Assembly (NCBI RefSeq): GCF_009848505.1
Contig: NZ_WWDL01000002.1
Coordinates: forward strand, 185,009-249,008
Direction of reading: 5' to 3'
Length of the DNA stretch: 64,000 bases
Origin: Muricoccus harenae
Lineage (GTDB): Bacteria; Pseudomonadota; Alphaproteobacteria; Acetobacterales; Acetobacteraceae
The position numbers were made by a program, and so were the translations under genes. The notes beneath the pieces were generated by a model. That model did no database searches. It saw nothing but the letters and a program-made list of their open reading frames with translations, and had not been told where the DNA came from. Of this stretch, positions 1 to 8,757 are shown piece after piece. Position 1 is the stretch's first letter, and the number at the start of each line of letters is the position of its first letter.

Positions 1-319
1 GGTCGTCGCGCCATTGGGAGAAGCGGCGGGTGCTGCCCATGAGCACCAGCGGGACTCCCGGCGGGGCGGTGGCGAGGATGGCCGGGGCATGGCGGGCATG
101 GGCGCAGGAGGCAACGCGCCCGGCACCTTCCAGCGCCACGCGCAGGGCCTCGGGGTCGCGCAGATCGGCGAGGCGCGGCTTGCCGGGCAGGCCGGTGGCG
201 GCCCAACGACCGGCGTCCCGCACCACCGCTCGGAAGGGCATGCCCTCGGCAAGCAGCGCGCGGCAGAGGGACTGGCCGGAGCGGCCGGAGGCGCCGATCA
301 CGGCGACGGGCTGGTTCAT
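1..319 (-). CDS. NAD(P)-binding (NmrA/epimerase-like) protein, cut by window edge
   Basis: Reading leftward from an ATG at 319, the protein opens with MNQPVAVIGASGRSGQSL, a Rossmann-type dinucleotide-binding start (GASGRSG), followed by a short strand-helix pattern and a segment LVLMGSTRRFS, as in atypical short-chain reductases of the NmrA/NAD-dependent epimerase group. Only about 106 residues lie inside the window; the C-terminus is beyond base 1. Its ATG overlaps the stop of the upstream extensin-like gene by four bases (ATGA), so the two are probably translationally coupled. The substrate cannot be judged from this fragment. Confidence 0.7.
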   Translation of the reverse strand, partial: MNQPVAVIGASGRSGQSLCRALLAEGMPFRAVVRDAGRWAATGLPGKPRLADLRDPEALRVALEGAGRVASCAHARHAPAILATAPPGVPLVLMGSTRRFSQWRDD

Positions 320-1011
320 CGGCAGGTTCCCCAGCCTCCTCGGTCCAGGTGGAAATGGTCGCGATGGGCGGCGTTGTAGTCTGGGCCGAGCACCGCGCCG
401 AAGACCCGGCAGGCGGCGTCCCGCACCGCCCGCAGGAAGTCGCCGGGCGGGCCGGGGGAGTCCCAGTCCCGCGGCAGGGCGATGCTGCGGCCATCGGCCA
501 GGGTGAAGCCCGCCAGGTCCAGCGCATCGGCGGTGGCATGCCGGCTTCGGCGCCCGCCGGCCCGGTGATAGAGATTCCGGCAGTTGTAGGAGCCAAGGTG
601 GCGCACTCCCGTCACTCGCTGGCCGAATTCCTCCTGCGCGGCCGGCTGCAGGCCATGGCGCTCGAAGATCACCCAGGCGGCCGCCAAAGGACAGTTCACC
701 ACGGGTGGGCTAGGGGAGACGCGCAAATCACTCGGGAGGCGGACCGGCTCGGCGATGCCGCAGCCATCCCGCAGCGGCTGGGGCGGGAGGGGTTGGAGGG
801 GAATGCCCGAGAGGGCGAAGGAGGCGGCGCAAAGCCCCGGCTCCCGCGCCATGCGAGAGAGCTTGTAGCGGGTGAGCAACCCTGGTGGCTCCCGCAGGTC
901 CAGCGGGGCCGTGGGATCCCAGGCGGGGGGAAGCACGACCGCGCGGGGCAGCAGGACAAGGAGAAGGGCGAGGACCGGAAGGAGGAAAAGGAGAAGGGCC
1001 AGGCGGCGCAT
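316..1011 (-). CDS. Extensin-like C-terminal domain protein
   Basis: This 231-residue protein starts with a hydrophobic N-terminal segment (about residues 3-25, Leu-rich) that fits a signal anchor. The rest matches the bacterial extensin-like C-terminal domain: a cysteine-containing GCGIAEPVRL stretch, VNCPLAAAW, GSYNCRNLY, SRHATADALDLAGF and the C-terminal DYNAAHRDHFHLD. The conserved His/Asp cluster resembles metal-dependent peptidoglycan peptidases of the LAS type, so a periplasmic cell-wall role is plausible but not proven. The stop overlaps the start of the following NAD(P)-binding gene by four bases. Upstream, 1012-1262 separates it from a divergent membrane-protein gene and should hold both promoters. 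Confidence 0.85.
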   Translation of the reverse strand: MRRLALLLFLLPVLALLLVLLPRAVVLPPAWDPTAPLDLREPPGLLTRYKLSRMAREPGLCAASFALSGIPLQPLPPQPLRDGCGIAEPVRLPSDLRVSPSPPVVNCPLAAAWVIFERHGLQPAAQEEFGQRVTGVRHLGSYNCRNLYHRAGGRRSRHATADALDLAGFTLADGRSIALPRDWDSPGPPGDFLRAVRDAACRVFGAVLGPDYNAAHRDHFHLDRGGWGTCR

Positions 1012-1262
1012 GAGGGAAGCAGATAGGGGCGGCTCAGCGGAGAGTACATCTGGAATGCGGACCCATGGCTGGGTCGAAGCGGCAGGCCGGACGAGGCTCG
1101 CGGCGGCTGTTTCTGTCCCCCGGTCGGACGAGCCGCTTCTTGGGGTGAGTGGTTCGTGCGCGGAGAGCGATGTGACAAGAACGGACCGAAGTAACGTTGC
1201 CGAAATGGTGCCGGTGGACTTATTGATGCGGCTCCGTCACGATTCGAGGAGTAAGCGTCGGC

Positions 1263-1631
1263 ATGAGCGACGTGGCAGCGCCTTCCCAGCCAAGCGAGAT
1301 CAGTAGCCTCCGCAACACCGCCATCATGGTCCACGGGATGATGGCGGCCGGCATGCTCTTCTTCGGTATTCCCACCCTGGTCGGCCTCGTGATCGCTTAC
1401 ATGAAGCGCAAGGATGCCGCCGGATCAATCTACGGATCCCACCTGACCTATGCGATCCGCACCTTCTGGATCGGGCTGGCGCTGAGCTTCGTGGGGAGCC
1501 TGTTGCTCTTCCTGTTCGTCGGGCTTCCGATCCTGATCTTCACCGGTGTGTGGTTCATCGTCCGGATCGTCCGGGCCATCCTGGCCTGGCTCGACAACAA
1601 GGCAATCGACAATCCGGCACGCTTCTTCTGA
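1263..1631 (+). CDS. Small DUF4870-like integral membrane protein
   Basis: 122 residues with about three hydrophobic helices (roughly residues 25-45, 65-90 and 90-110). The motif order, an N-terminal TM helix, a charged loop MKRKDAAGS, then HLTYAIRTFWIGL and further TM segments, is that of small DUF4870/Tic20-like membrane proteins of unknown function. An AG-rich ribosome-binding site (GAGGAG near 1245) precedes the ATG. A short GC hairpin lies about 100 bases downstream. It is a single-gene unit upstream of rplM, with no contextual clue to its role. Confidence 0.75.
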   Translation: MSDVAAPSQPSEISSLRNTAIMVHGMMAAGMLFFGIPTLVGLVIAYMKRKDAAGSIYGSHLTYAIRTFWIGLALSFVGSLLLFLFVGLPILIFTGVWFIVRIVRAILAWLDNKAIDNPARFF

Positions 1632-1734
1632 GGCATCGGATCGGAAGCCGGGCGGCCAGCGATCGGCCGCCTGGTGCCCCGGCCCATGGACCAATGCACG
1701 CTGGCAGTTCCTGTGGGCGGATACCTTGCATGAA

Positions 1735-1750
1735 GCCCGATCTTTCGGGC
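1735..1750 (+). terminator. Short GC hairpin after the membrane-protein gene
   Basis: GCCCGA, the loop TCTT and TCGGGC form a perfect 6-bp stem about 100 bases after the stop at 1631. There is no clear T-tract, so it may be a weak terminator or just a hairpin. Confidence 0.3.
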
Positions 1751-1760
1751 CTTCCCGAGG

Positions 1761-1780
1761 TGTGGTAAAGCAATACCACA
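1761..1780. promoter_or_regulatory. Perfect inverted repeat upstream of the rplM promoter
   Basis: TGTGGTA and TACCACA are perfect 7-bp arms separated by six A/C/G-rich bases. The repeat ends ten bases before the putative -35 box of rplM, a position that suits an activator or repressor site. The binding protein is unknown. Confidence 0.4.
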
Positions 1781-1790
1781 CATCTTTTCC

Positions 1791-1819
1791 TTGACCTTGG
1801 CGTATCCTGCGGGCATATG
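1791..1819 (+). promoter_or_regulatory. Probable sigma-70-type promoter of rplM-rpsI
   Basis: TTGACC (1791-1796) and CATATG (1814-1819) are separated by 17 bases. The start codon of rplM follows 33 bases later. The -35 box is close to consensus; the -10 is weaker. Confidence 0.45.
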
Positions 1820-1851
1820 CCGCACCGCAATACCGAATGAACTGACGGATC

Positions 1852-2337
1852 ATGCTGAAAACAGAGACCCGCTCGATCAAGCCTGCGGACGTCCAGAAGA
1901 ACTGGATCCTGATCGACGCCGACGGCCTCGTCCTGGGCCGCCTGGCCACGGTCGTCGCCAACCTGCTGCGCGGCAAGCACAAGACCACCTTCACCCCGCA
2001 TGTCGATTGCGGCGACCATGTCGTCATCATCAACGCTAAGCGGGTGCAGCTGACCGGCAACAAGGCCGAGCAGAAGGTGTTCTATTGGCACACCGGCTAT
2101 GCTGGCGGCATCAAGGAGCGCACCGCGCGTGAGGGCCTCGAGGGCCGCTTCCCCGAGCGCGTCCTCGAGAAGGCCGTGGAGCGCATGATCACGCGCAACA
2201 ACCTCGGCCGCCAGCAGATGCGCAACCTGCATGTCTATGCCGGCGCCGAGCACCCGCATGCTGGCCAGTCGCCCAAGCCGCTCGATGTCGGCTCGATGAA
2301 CCGCAAGAACGTCGCCGCCGCGAAGAAGGCCGCCTGA
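1852..2337 (+). CDS. rplM: 50S ribosomal protein L13
   Basis: 161 residues, slightly longer than the usual ~142-155. The sequence shows classic L13 blocks: [20 protein letters not shown] near residue 20, [21 protein letters not shown], and [18 protein letters not shown] followed by [17 protein letters not shown]13 binds 23S rRNA early in large-subunit assembly. The gene is followed after two bases by rpsI, the universal rplM-rpsI pair. A promoter-like TTGACC-17-CATATG and an inverted repeat lie just upstream. Confidence 0.98.
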   Translation: MLKTETRSIKPADVQKNWILIDADGLVLGRLATVVANLLRGKHKTTFTPHVDCGDHVVIINAKRVQLTGNKAEQKVFYWHTGYAGGIKERTAREGLEGRFPERVLEKAVERMITRNNLGRQQMRNLHVYAGAEHPHAGQSPKPLDVGSMNRKNVAAAKKAA

Positions 2338-2339
2338 AC

Positions 2340-2834
2340 ATGAGCGAGCAGACCACCGCCACCTCGCTGGCCGACCTCAAGGATCTCGTCGCCGGCACTC
2401 CCGCCAGCCCCGAGGCCGCTGTCACCCGTGAGCCGAAGCGCGACTCCCTGGGCCGCGCCTATGCCACCGGCCGCCGCAAGAACGCGATCGCCCGCGTTTG
2501 GATCAAGCCTGGCAAGGGCACGGTGACGATCAATGACAAGCCGGCGGCGAAGTATTTCGCCCGCCCGGTGCTGCGCATGCTGATCGCGCAGCCCTTTCTG
2601 GTGGCCGACCGCTACCAGCAGTTCGACGTGATCTGCACGGTTGTCGGCGGCGGTCTTTCCGGCCAGGCCGGCGCGGTGCGCCACGGCCTGTCCCGCGCCC
2701 TGACCAACTATGAGCCGGGCCTGCGCCCGATCCTCAAGAAGGCCGGGTTCCTGACCCGCGACCCGCGCGTGGTCGAGCGGAAGAAGTACGGCAAGCCGAA
2801 GGCCCGACGTTCCTTCCAGTTCAGCAAGCGCTGA
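2340..2834 (+). CDS. rpsI: 30S ribosomal protein S9
   Basis: 164 residues. The first ~35 residues are an alphaproteobacterial extension; the S9 core begins at [19 protein letters not shown] and ends with [20 protein letters not shown] plus the terminal SKR, the tail that contacts P-site tRNA. It starts two bases after the rplM stop and is co-transcribed with it. A strong intrinsic terminator lies about 50 bases downstream. Confidence 0.98.
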   Translation: MSEQTTATSLADLKDLVAGTPASPEAAVTREPKRDSLGRAYATGRRKNAIARVWIKPGKGTVTINDKPAAKYFARPVLRMLIAQPFLVADRYQQFDVICTVVGGGLSGQAGAVRHGLSRALTNYEPGLRPILKKAGFLTRDPRVVERKKYGKPKARRSFQFSKR

Positions 2835-2883
2835 CGCTGGCGGGCCGGCGTCACGCCGGTCCTGCATCCAGGATCGAGATCAG

Positions 2884-2919
2884 GAGGGGCGGCCCGCAAG
2901 GGCCGCCCCTCTTGCGTTT
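2884..2919 (+). terminator. Intrinsic terminator of rplM-rpsI
   Basis: A perfect 12-bp stem (GAGGGGCGGCCC at 2884-2895 with its complement at 2900-2911) closes on a GCAA loop and is followed by TTGCGTTT. It sits between rpsI and argC. Confidence 0.85.
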
Positions 2920-2961
2920 CAGCAACTTCGTGCCCCTATTTGTACCCCTGAGGAGAGCCAG

Positions 2962-3930
2962 ATGGCCCACGGCAGCAAGTCCGGCAGCATTCCAAGCGTC
3001 TTCATTGATGGCGAGGCCGGCACGACCGGCCTGCAGATCATTGAGCGCCTGCAGGGCCGAGCCGACATCACCCTGCGCTCCCTGCCCGCCGAACGCCGGA
3101 AGGACCCCGCCGCCAAGCGCGACATCTTTGCCGAGGTGGATGCGGTGGTGCTCTGCCTGCCCGATGACGCCGCCAAGGAGGCCACGGCCCTGGCCGCCAG
3201 CCTCGGAGCACAGGCCCCGAAGCTGCTGGATGCCTCCACCGCGCACCGGGTGGATCCGGATTGGGCCTATGGCTTCGCCGAACTGGCGCCGGGCCAGGCC
3301 GCGGCCATCGCGGCGAACCCCCGCGTTTCCAATCCCGGCTGCTATCCCACCGGCGGAATCGCCCTGCTGCGGCCGCTGGTCGAGGCCGGGATCCTGCCGA
3401 AGGACTATCCGGTCACGGTCAATGCCGTGTCGGGCTTTTCCGGCGGCGGCAAGTCCATGATCGCGGCCTTCGAAGGGGAGGGGGCTCCGGCCTTCGAGCT
3501 CTACGGCCTTTCCCTGGAGCACAAGCACCTGCCGGAGCTGCAGCTCTATTCCGGCCTTTCCCGGCGGCCGATCTTCGTGCCCAGCGTGGGTGACTTCCGG
3601 CAGGGGATGCTCGTCTCCATTCCGCTTCATCTCGACATGCTGACGGGCAACCCGGATCCGGCAGAGCTGCAGGCGGCGCTGGAGGCGCATTACCGCGGCG
3701 CCGAATGGGTCCGCGTGATGCCGCCGGAGGCGAATGGCAAGCTGGAGCCCGAGGCGCTGAACAACACCAATGCGCTGGAACTGCGCGTCTTCGGTAATGC
3801 GAAGCGGCGGCAGGCGGTGCTGGTGGCGCGACTGGACAACCTGGGCAAGGGTGCCTCGGGCGCGGCCGTACAGAACCTGGAGCTGATGCTGGGGCTCCGC
3901 GCCGCCAGCCGGATGGAGCAAGCAGCGTGA
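2962..3930 (+). CDS. argC: N-acetyl-gamma-glutamyl-phosphate reductase, type 2
   Basis: 322 residues, the size of type 2 ArgC. It carries out the NADPH-dependent reduction of N-acetylglutamyl phosphate in arginine biosynthesis. Visible are the N-terminal [10 protein letters not shown] nucleotide-binding segment, the catalytic cysteine in [10 protein letters not shown] near residue 130, and the VSGFSGGGK loop. The ATG has a GAGGAGA ribosome-binding site, and a terminator isolates the gene from rpsI. Its stop overlaps the GTG start of the carbonic-anhydrase-like gene, so they form a two-gene operon. Confidence 0.95.
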   Translation: MAHGSKSGSIPSVFIDGEAGTTGLQIIERLQGRADITLRSLPAERRKDPAAKRDIFAEVDAVVLCLPDDAAKEATALAASLGAQAPKLLDASTAHRVDPDWAYGFAELAPGQAAAIAANPRVSNPGCYPTGGIALLRPLVEAGILPKDYPVTVNAVSGFSGGGKSMIAAFEGEGAPAFELYGLSLEHKHLPELQLYSGLSRRPIFVPSVGDFRQGMLVSIPLHLDMLTGNPDPAELQAALEAHYRGAEWVRVMPPEANGKLEPEALNNTNALELRVFGNAKRRQAVLVARLDNLGKGASGAAVQNLELMLGLRAASRMEQAA

Positions 3931-4448
3931 GTGGTCCCCTCTACCCTTTCAAAGGCCAGTGGCCGAAGTTGCATGAGAGCGCCTTTGTGGCGCCCTCTGC
4001 CTCCGTGATCGGCGATGTCACGCTCGAGGAGGATGCGAGCGTCTGGTACGGCTGCGTGCTTCGCGGGGACACGAACTTCATCCGCATCGGCGCCCGCACC
4101 AACGTGCAGGACGGCACGATCGTGCATGTGAATGCCGGCACCATGCCGGCGGTGATCGGCGCCGATGTCACCATCGGCCATGCCTGCATCATTCATGCCT
4201 GCACGCTGAAGGACCGCGCCTTCGTCGGCATGGGCGCGACGGTCCTGGACAAGGCGGTGATCGAGGAGGGGGGGATGCTCGGTGCCGGAGGGCTCCTGGC
4301 GCCCGGCAAGCGCATCGGGCCGAATGAGCTTTGGCTCGGGTCGCCCGCGCGCCTCGTGCGCGTGATGTCGGCGGAGGAGCGCGCCGATTGGGACAAAACG
4401 GCGGCTCACTATGTAGCGCTGGCGAAGGAGCATCGCGCCAGCCTCTGA
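3927..4448 (+). CDS. Gamma-carbonic-anhydrase-like hexapeptide protein
   Basis: 173 residues of left-handed beta-helix hexapeptide repeats of the YrdA/CaiE/gamma-carbonic-anhydrase family: [53 protein letters not shown]. Histidines in VHVN, IGHAC and IIHAC match the three metal ligands. The GTG start overlaps the argC stop (GTGA), which indicates coupling. Family members bind zinc or iron, and many have weak or unproven anhydrase activity, so the exact reaction is inferred. Confidence 0.88.
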   Translation: MSGPLYPFKGQWPKLHESAFVAPSASVIGDVTLEEDASVWYGCVLRGDTNFIRIGARTNVQDGTIVHVNAGTMPAVIGADVTIGHACIIHACTLKDRAFVGMGATVLDKAVIEEGGMLGAGGLLAPGKRIGPNELWLGSPARLVRVMSAEERADWDKTAAHYVALAKEHRASL

Positions 4449-4463
4449 GGACACCCCCCTGTT

Positions 4464-5009
4464 ATGATCAGACCGATCGCGCTTGTCCTGGCCCTCGGGC
4501 TTGCGGGCTGCGCCGCCCAGACCGAGGCACCGCCCGTGCCTCCTCTGGCGGCGCAGGGCAACCGTACCCCGGCCTACAATGCCATCGAGGGCGCCGCCGA
4601 GGCCTTCGGCAACCCGGCCAGCCTACAGGGCCGCCCGGCCCTGGCGGCGGTGGCCGTCAGCCGGCTCGAATGGTCGGCAGAGGCGGTTGCGGCGGACCGC
4701 AGCTTCTACATATTCAGCGCGGTGACCGCCCCAGCCCTGAGCGCTGCGCGCTGGGAGGTACGCCACGCGCTCGGCATCTCGACCGATGCGCCGCCCGCCG
4801 TGGTGATCGCGGGCATGGAGCAGGCTGCGGCCGCCCTGAATCGGGGCGACAGCGCTGCCGCCGCGGCGGCGCTGCCGCCACCGGTCTTCAGCCCGGACAC
4901 CCTCGCGCGCCTCGCCAACATGCCGCGAATGCCCCAGGCCAACCTCGCCACGCGTCGGGCGCAACGGGATATCGAGTTCGGTCGGCAGGAGGATTGGGAC
5001 TTCCCGTGA
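4464..5009 (+). CDS. Putative lipoprotein, paralog of the next gene
   Basis: 181 residues. The N-terminus MIRPIALVLALGLAGCAAQ is a textbook lipoprotein signal with lipobox LAGC (Cys16). The mature part is Ala-rich and helical, with no family I recognise; it ends in FGRQEDWDFP. The C-terminal half (Ala-rich ALPPPVF, LARL, PQ...LA, then W.DF) parallels the next gene, which suggests tandem duplication. It starts 15 bases after the carbonic-anhydrase-like gene and is probably in the same transcript. Likely anchored in the outer or inner membrane facing the periplasm. Confidence 0.75.
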   Translation: MIRPIALVLALGLAGCAAQTEAPPVPPLAAQGNRTPAYNAIEGAAEAFGNPASLQGRPALAAVAVSRLEWSAEAVAADRSFYIFSAVTAPALSAARWEVRHALGISTDAPPAVVIAGMEQAAAALNRGDSAAAAAALPPPVFSPDTLARLANMPRMPQANLATRRAQRDIEFGRQEDWDFP

Positions 5010-5061
5010 CGCCGGGCCCCGGCCGGGGCATGTTGCGCGGCCCATGGCACCGGACCATTCG

Positions 5062-5697
5062 ATGACGCGACGCCGCGCCCTGCTCTCCCTCTTTGCCCTG
5101 CCGCCCCTTGGCGCCTGCGACGAGTTGCGGCGGCCGAACCTGCCGTGGCCGGCGCCAGCCGGGCTGCTGCCGACCGGGGTGGACCCCGGCCGTGCCGCAG
5201 TGGCTGCGTTGGCCGAGTCGCTGCAGGGCGCGAATACGGGCATCTCCGGTCATCCCGCCCGCGTCGCCCGGGCAGCCGCGCTGCTGGAATGGCTGGCGGT
5301 GGAATTGATGAGCCAGCCCCGATGGGCGCCGCTTCCCCGCGGCACGCGAGAGGCCATCGGACTCGCGCGGGACGAAATGCGCGGGGCCCTGGGCGCTGAT
5401 CCGCTGGCACCCTCGCCGCGCATGGCCGCCACCCTGGCCGAAGCCTATCGCGCACTGCAGGCCGGTAACCGCACGGCAGCAGCTGCGGCACTGCCCACGG
5501 CCCTCTTCCCCCGCGGGGGGGAGGCGGCGCTGGCGCGCCTTTCCGATCCGGGGCCACTGCCGCAGGGGGAGATCGCAGCCAGCGCCCTGGCCGGCCAGGT
5601 GCGGAGCCTCGACGAGACGAATGGCTGGGCACAGGATTTCGACACCCCTGTCCCGGCCGACCGGGGCGGGAGGGGGCCGATCCCCTTCAGCATCTGA
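5062..5697 (+). CDS. Putative secreted protein, paralog of the preceding lipoprotein
   Basis: 211 residues from the ATG at 5062 (MTRRRALLSLFALPPLGAC); a start at 5044 would only add six residues before the arginine-rich signal. TRRRALL resembles a Tat-type start, and LGAC at about residue 19 could be a lipobox. The body is Ala/Pro-rich and helical. The block AAALPTALFPRGGEAALARL aligns with AAALPPPVFSPDTLARL in the upstream gene, and both end in an acidic W..DF motif. Function unknown. The convergent phaC gene follows. Confidence 0.7.
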   Translation: MTRRRALLSLFALPPLGACDELRRPNLPWPAPAGLLPTGVDPGRAAVAALAESLQGANTGISGHPARVARAAALLEWLAVELMSQPRWAPLPRGTREAIGLARDEMRGALGADPLAPSPRMAATLAEAYRALQAGNRTAAAAALPTALFPRGGEAALARLSDPGPLPQGEIAASALAGQVRSLDETNGWAQDFDTPVPADRGGRGPIPFSI

Positions 5698-5701
5698 CCG
5701 G

Positions 5702-5734
5702 AAAAGGTCCTGGCGGGGGCCTCAGTCCCCCGCC
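5702..5734 (-). terminator. Intrinsic terminator of phaC
   Basis: Read on the minus strand, GGCGGGGG (5734-5727) pairs with CCCCCGCC (5719-5712), and a T-run follows at 5705-5702. The stem overlaps the last codons of phaC. Confidence 0.65.
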
Positions 5735-7962
5735 ATGACCTTCACATAGCTTCCCGGCGCATCCTCCAGCGCAGGCAGCCTGCCGTCGCCGGGTTGGCGC
5801 GCAGGCACCATGGTGCGGTCCTGCGCCGTGACCCAGCGCTGCCAGTCCGGCCACCAGGAACCGGCGAATTCGGTCGCGCCCTCGAACCACTCGGCCGGCT
5901 GGGGCGGCGCCTCGCCATTGCCGACCCAGTAGCTGTACTTGCCGCTGTCGGGCGGGTTCACCACGCCGGCGATATGGCCCGATGCCGCCAGGACGAAGCG
6001 CACCGGGCCGGAGAAGATCTGCGTGGCCCGGTAGCTGCTCTTCCAGGGCGCGATGTGGTCCTCCCGCGTCGCGAGGACATAGGTCGGCAGCTTGATCTCG
6101 CGCAGGTCGAGCGGCACGCCGTCCAGCTCGATGGCGCCGGGCTTCACCAGATCGTTCTGCTGGTACATGCGGCGCAGGTAGAAGCTGTGCATCTTCGCCG
6201 GCATCCGCGTGGAATCGCCGTTCCAGAAGAGCAGGTCGAAGGGGAAGGGCTCCTGCCCGAGCAGGTAGTTCTGCACGACGAAGGACCAGATCAGGTCGTT
6301 GGCCCGCAGCATGTTGAAGGTATCGGCCATTTCCGATCCCTCGAGGAAGCCGCGCTGGCTCATCTTGGCCTCGAGTGCCTGGAGCTGCTCCTCGTCGATG
6401 AAGACGCCGAGTTCGCCCGCTTCCTCGAAATCCAGCATGGTGGTGAAGAAGGTGGCCGAGGCGATGCGGTCGTCGCCCTTTTTCGCCATATGCGCCAGGG
6501 TACTGGCGAGCAGCGTTCCCCCAAGGCAGTAGCCGATGGCGTTCACCTGGCGCTCGCCCGTCGCCTGCTCGATGGCATCGAGTGCCGCATAGGGCCCCAG
6601 GCGCATGTAGTCGTCGAAGCCCATCTCGGCGAGCGTCTCATCCGGGTTCACCCAGGAGCAGACGAAGACCGTATGGCCCTGGCTGACCGCCCAGCGGACG
6701 AAGGAATTCTTCGGCCGCAGGTCCAGGATGTAGAACTTGTTGATCCAGGGCGGCAGCAGCAGCAGCGGGCGCTTGAGCACGGTTTCCGTGGTGGGGCTGT
6801 ACTGGATCAGCTCCATCAAGGCATTGCGATACACCACCTTGCCCGGGGTGACGGCGATGTTCTCGCCGATCGAGAACTTGCTTTCATCCGTCATGTTGAT
6901 GCGCAGCTTGCCGCGCCCGCGCTCGAGGTCCGAGAGCAGGTTGGATAGGCCCTTGAGCAGGTTCTCGCCGCCTGTCTCGGCCGTCTTGCGCAGCACCTCG
7001 GGATTGGTAAGCCAGAAATTGGTCGGGCTCATCGCATCGACGAATTGCCGCGTGTAGAAATCGACCTTCTGCGCGGTCTTGGGCGCGAGCCCCTCCGCCC
7101 CGTTCACCACATTGGTGAAGTAGCGGGAGGAGAGCAGGTAGGACTGCTTGATGAAGTCGAAGACCTCGTTCTCGCGCCAGGCATCATCCTTGAAGCGCTT
7201 GTCGCCCTTGCGTTCCGCGATCACCGGATCGACCTGCACGCCCATCATGCGACGCGCGGTGTTCTGCCAGAGCGTAAGGTAATCCTGCCAGAACCCGATC
7301 TGCGCCTGCATGATGCGGGCGGGATTGGCCATCAGCCGCGCCGTCATTTCCAGGAAGGCGCCGCCGATGTGCAGCGGATCCGGATTGGGTGGCGCGTCGG
7401 CGCCACCCTGGCGGCGCAGGAAGTCGCCGACGATGCGCTGACCGCGTTCCGCCACATCGGCCATGGTGCGGCTGACGACGCTGGGATCAGGGAGGCGAAA
7501 GCCGGGTAGCTCCTGCGCAGCATTCGAGGCAGGGGAGGGCGGGGCCGCATCCTCCGAAGACGGTGAAGCCGCCGGGGACGTGTCCTTCGCCGGAGCGCCA
7601 ACGGCTTCCTGGGCGGGTTCCTTGGCCGCCATGCCGTTCACGGTTTCGCCATGGGCCGGCGCCGGCCCCGGCAGAGGGGAGGAGGAGGCGATGGCCATGG
7701 CCAGGCGGGAGGCTTCAGGCTCGGCGGCCGGCGTGCTCGCGCGTGGCGGCGTGGCGCGCACCATCGGCGCCTGTTCGTGGCGCGAGAAGGGTGCAGTTTG
7801 CGCCCCCTTGCCCCCTCCGGCCTTGCCAGCCGGCTGATCCTGGCCCTTGCCGGCGGCCTTGCGCGGGGCGGGGGGGCTGCCTTCCTCCGGCCCGCCGAGC
7901 GCCGCGGCTCCAGACCGCGCGACCTCCGGCGGCGTACGGCCGCTCTCCCGCTTCTGACTCAT
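5722..7962 (-). CDS. phaC: Class I poly(3-hydroxyalkanoate) synthase with a long N-terminal extension
   Basis: The enzyme polymerises (R)-3-hydroxyacyl-CoA into intracellular polyester granules. From about residue 160 onward it follows class I PhaC: the N-terminal domain (FWQDYLTLWQNTARRMMG), then the alpha/beta hydrolase core with the lipase-like box GYCLGGTL (Cys near 479), TREDHIAPW holding the catalytic Asp region and ASGHIAGVVNPP holding the catalytic His. At 746 residues it is about 150 longer than usual. The excess is an Ala/Pro/Gly-rich N-terminal tail; internal Met codons near residues 88 and 110 could be the true start. It is convergent with the lipoprotein gene and ends in a terminator. 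No phaA/B/R lies nearby. Confidence 0.95.
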   Translation of the reverse strand: MSQKRESGRTPPEVARSGAAALGGPEEGSPPAPRKAAGKGQDQPAGKAGGGKGAQTAPFSRHEQAPMVRATPPRASTPAAEPEASRLAMAIASSSPLPGPAPAHGETVNGMAAKEPAQEAVGAPAKDTSPAASPSSEDAAPPSPASNAAQELPGFRLPDPSVVSRTMADVAERGQRIVGDFLRRQGGADAPPNPDPLHIGGAFLEMTARLMANPARIMQAQIGFWQDYLTLWQNTARRMMGVQVDPVIAERKGDKRFKDDAWRENEVFDFIKQSYLLSSRYFTNVVNGAEGLAPKTAQKVDFYTRQFVDAMSPTNFWLTNPEVLRKTAETGGENLLKGLSNLLSDLERGRGKLRINMTDESKFSIGENIAVTPGKVVYRNALMELIQYSPTTETVLKRPLLLLPPWINKFYILDLRPKNSFVRWAVSQGHTVFVCSWVNPDETLAEMGFDDYMRLGPYAALDAIEQATGERQVNAIGYCLGGTLLASTLAHMAKKGDDRIASATFFTTMLDFEEAGELGVFIDEEQLQALEAKMSQRGFLEGSEMADTFNMLRANDLIWSFVVQNYLLGQEPFPFDLLFWNGDSTRMPAKMHSFYLRRMYQQNDLVKPGAIELDGVPLDLREIKLPTYVLATREDHIAPWKSSYRATQIFSGPVRFVLAASGHIAGVVNPPDSGKYSYWVGNGEAPPQPAEWFEGATEFAGSWWPDWQRWVTAQDRTMVPARQPGDGRLPALEDAPGSYVKVMAGD

Positions 7963-8081
7963 CCGCGCGTCCTCTCCCCATTCCTGCCCGGCAACTGGTG
8001 CGCCGGCTTACCCGGCTTCCGGCTCGGTGGCTTCCGCCGCTCGCCATTCTGCGGCAAACCCCCGGTGGAGAGGAGCGTGCG

Positions 8082-8687
8082 ATGCGAAAGCAGGTCATGC
8101 CGTTCCGGCCGGACTTCATCCGGTTCGGGGAAGCTAGGGACCGGGATCGGACGAGACAAGCGCGCCCGGCTGTGGCGGCCTTGCTCGTTTCGGTCGCGCT
8201 GCCACTTGTGCTGGGCGGCTGCGTCGGCTCGCCCGGCGAAAGCCCCTGGGAATTTTATCGCCAGCTCACGGGCGAAGCGCTGGAGGGCCGGCCGCTGCCG
8301 CCCGGTATGGCCGAGGCCAGCCCCAACCTGGCGACCATCCCCCAGCGCCCCTCCCGCGGGCCGGCCAGCGCCCGCGCGGAACTGTCCTCGATGCTGGAGG
8401 CCAACCGCGCCGCCGCCGCCAACCCGCAGCTGCCGGGCAGGCCCCTGCCGGAGCGCCCCGCCACCGAAGGCCTGGCCGTGGTGCCCGCGGCCCCGCCCGA
8501 GTCGCCGCGCCTGGCCGCTGCGCCGCGCATCGGCACCGGCCCCGCGACGCTGCTCCTGCCCGGCACGGACGCCCCTCGGATGGAGGACGCCGCACCGGCC
8601 GCGCCCCCGCCCGAGATGAGCGCCCCGCCGCCGCCTGACTTGGCCGCGCCGCCCAGCTTTCCGCCGATCGCGCCCCGCGGCCTCTGA
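8082..8687 (+). CDS. Proline/alanine-rich putative lipoprotein
   Basis: 201 residues from the ATG at 8082, chosen for its GGAGAGGAG ribosome-binding site. After a basic leader of about 25 residues comes a hydrophobic stretch ending in LVLGGCVG, a lipobox with Cys near 47. The mature part begins SPWEFYRQLTGEALEGRPLPPG, then becomes Pro/Ala-rich low complexity, typical of a periplasm-spanning linker. No domain recognised. It is divergent from phaC and lies upstream of the aminotransferase operon; no functional link is visible. Confidence 0.65.
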   Translation: MRKQVMPFRPDFIRFGEARDRDRTRQARPAVAALLVSVALPLVLGGCVGSPGESPWEFYRQLTGEALEGRPLPPGMAEASPNLATIPQRPSRGPASARAELSSMLEANRAAAANPQLPGRPLPERPATEGLAVVPAAPPESPRLAAAPRIGTGPATLLLPGTDAPRMEDAAPAAPPPEMSAPPPPDLAAPPSFPPIAPRGL

Positions 8688-8757
8688 CCGCTGCCCTCTC
8701 CCCCGTGCTATCCTCCTGACCTGCTCTCCCGAACGAAGAAACGCCGAGCACCGCATC

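Noticed and set aside
5794..6948. 384-codon plus-strand frame inside phaC
   Set aside because: Shadow of phaC; no ribosome-binding site and no domain.
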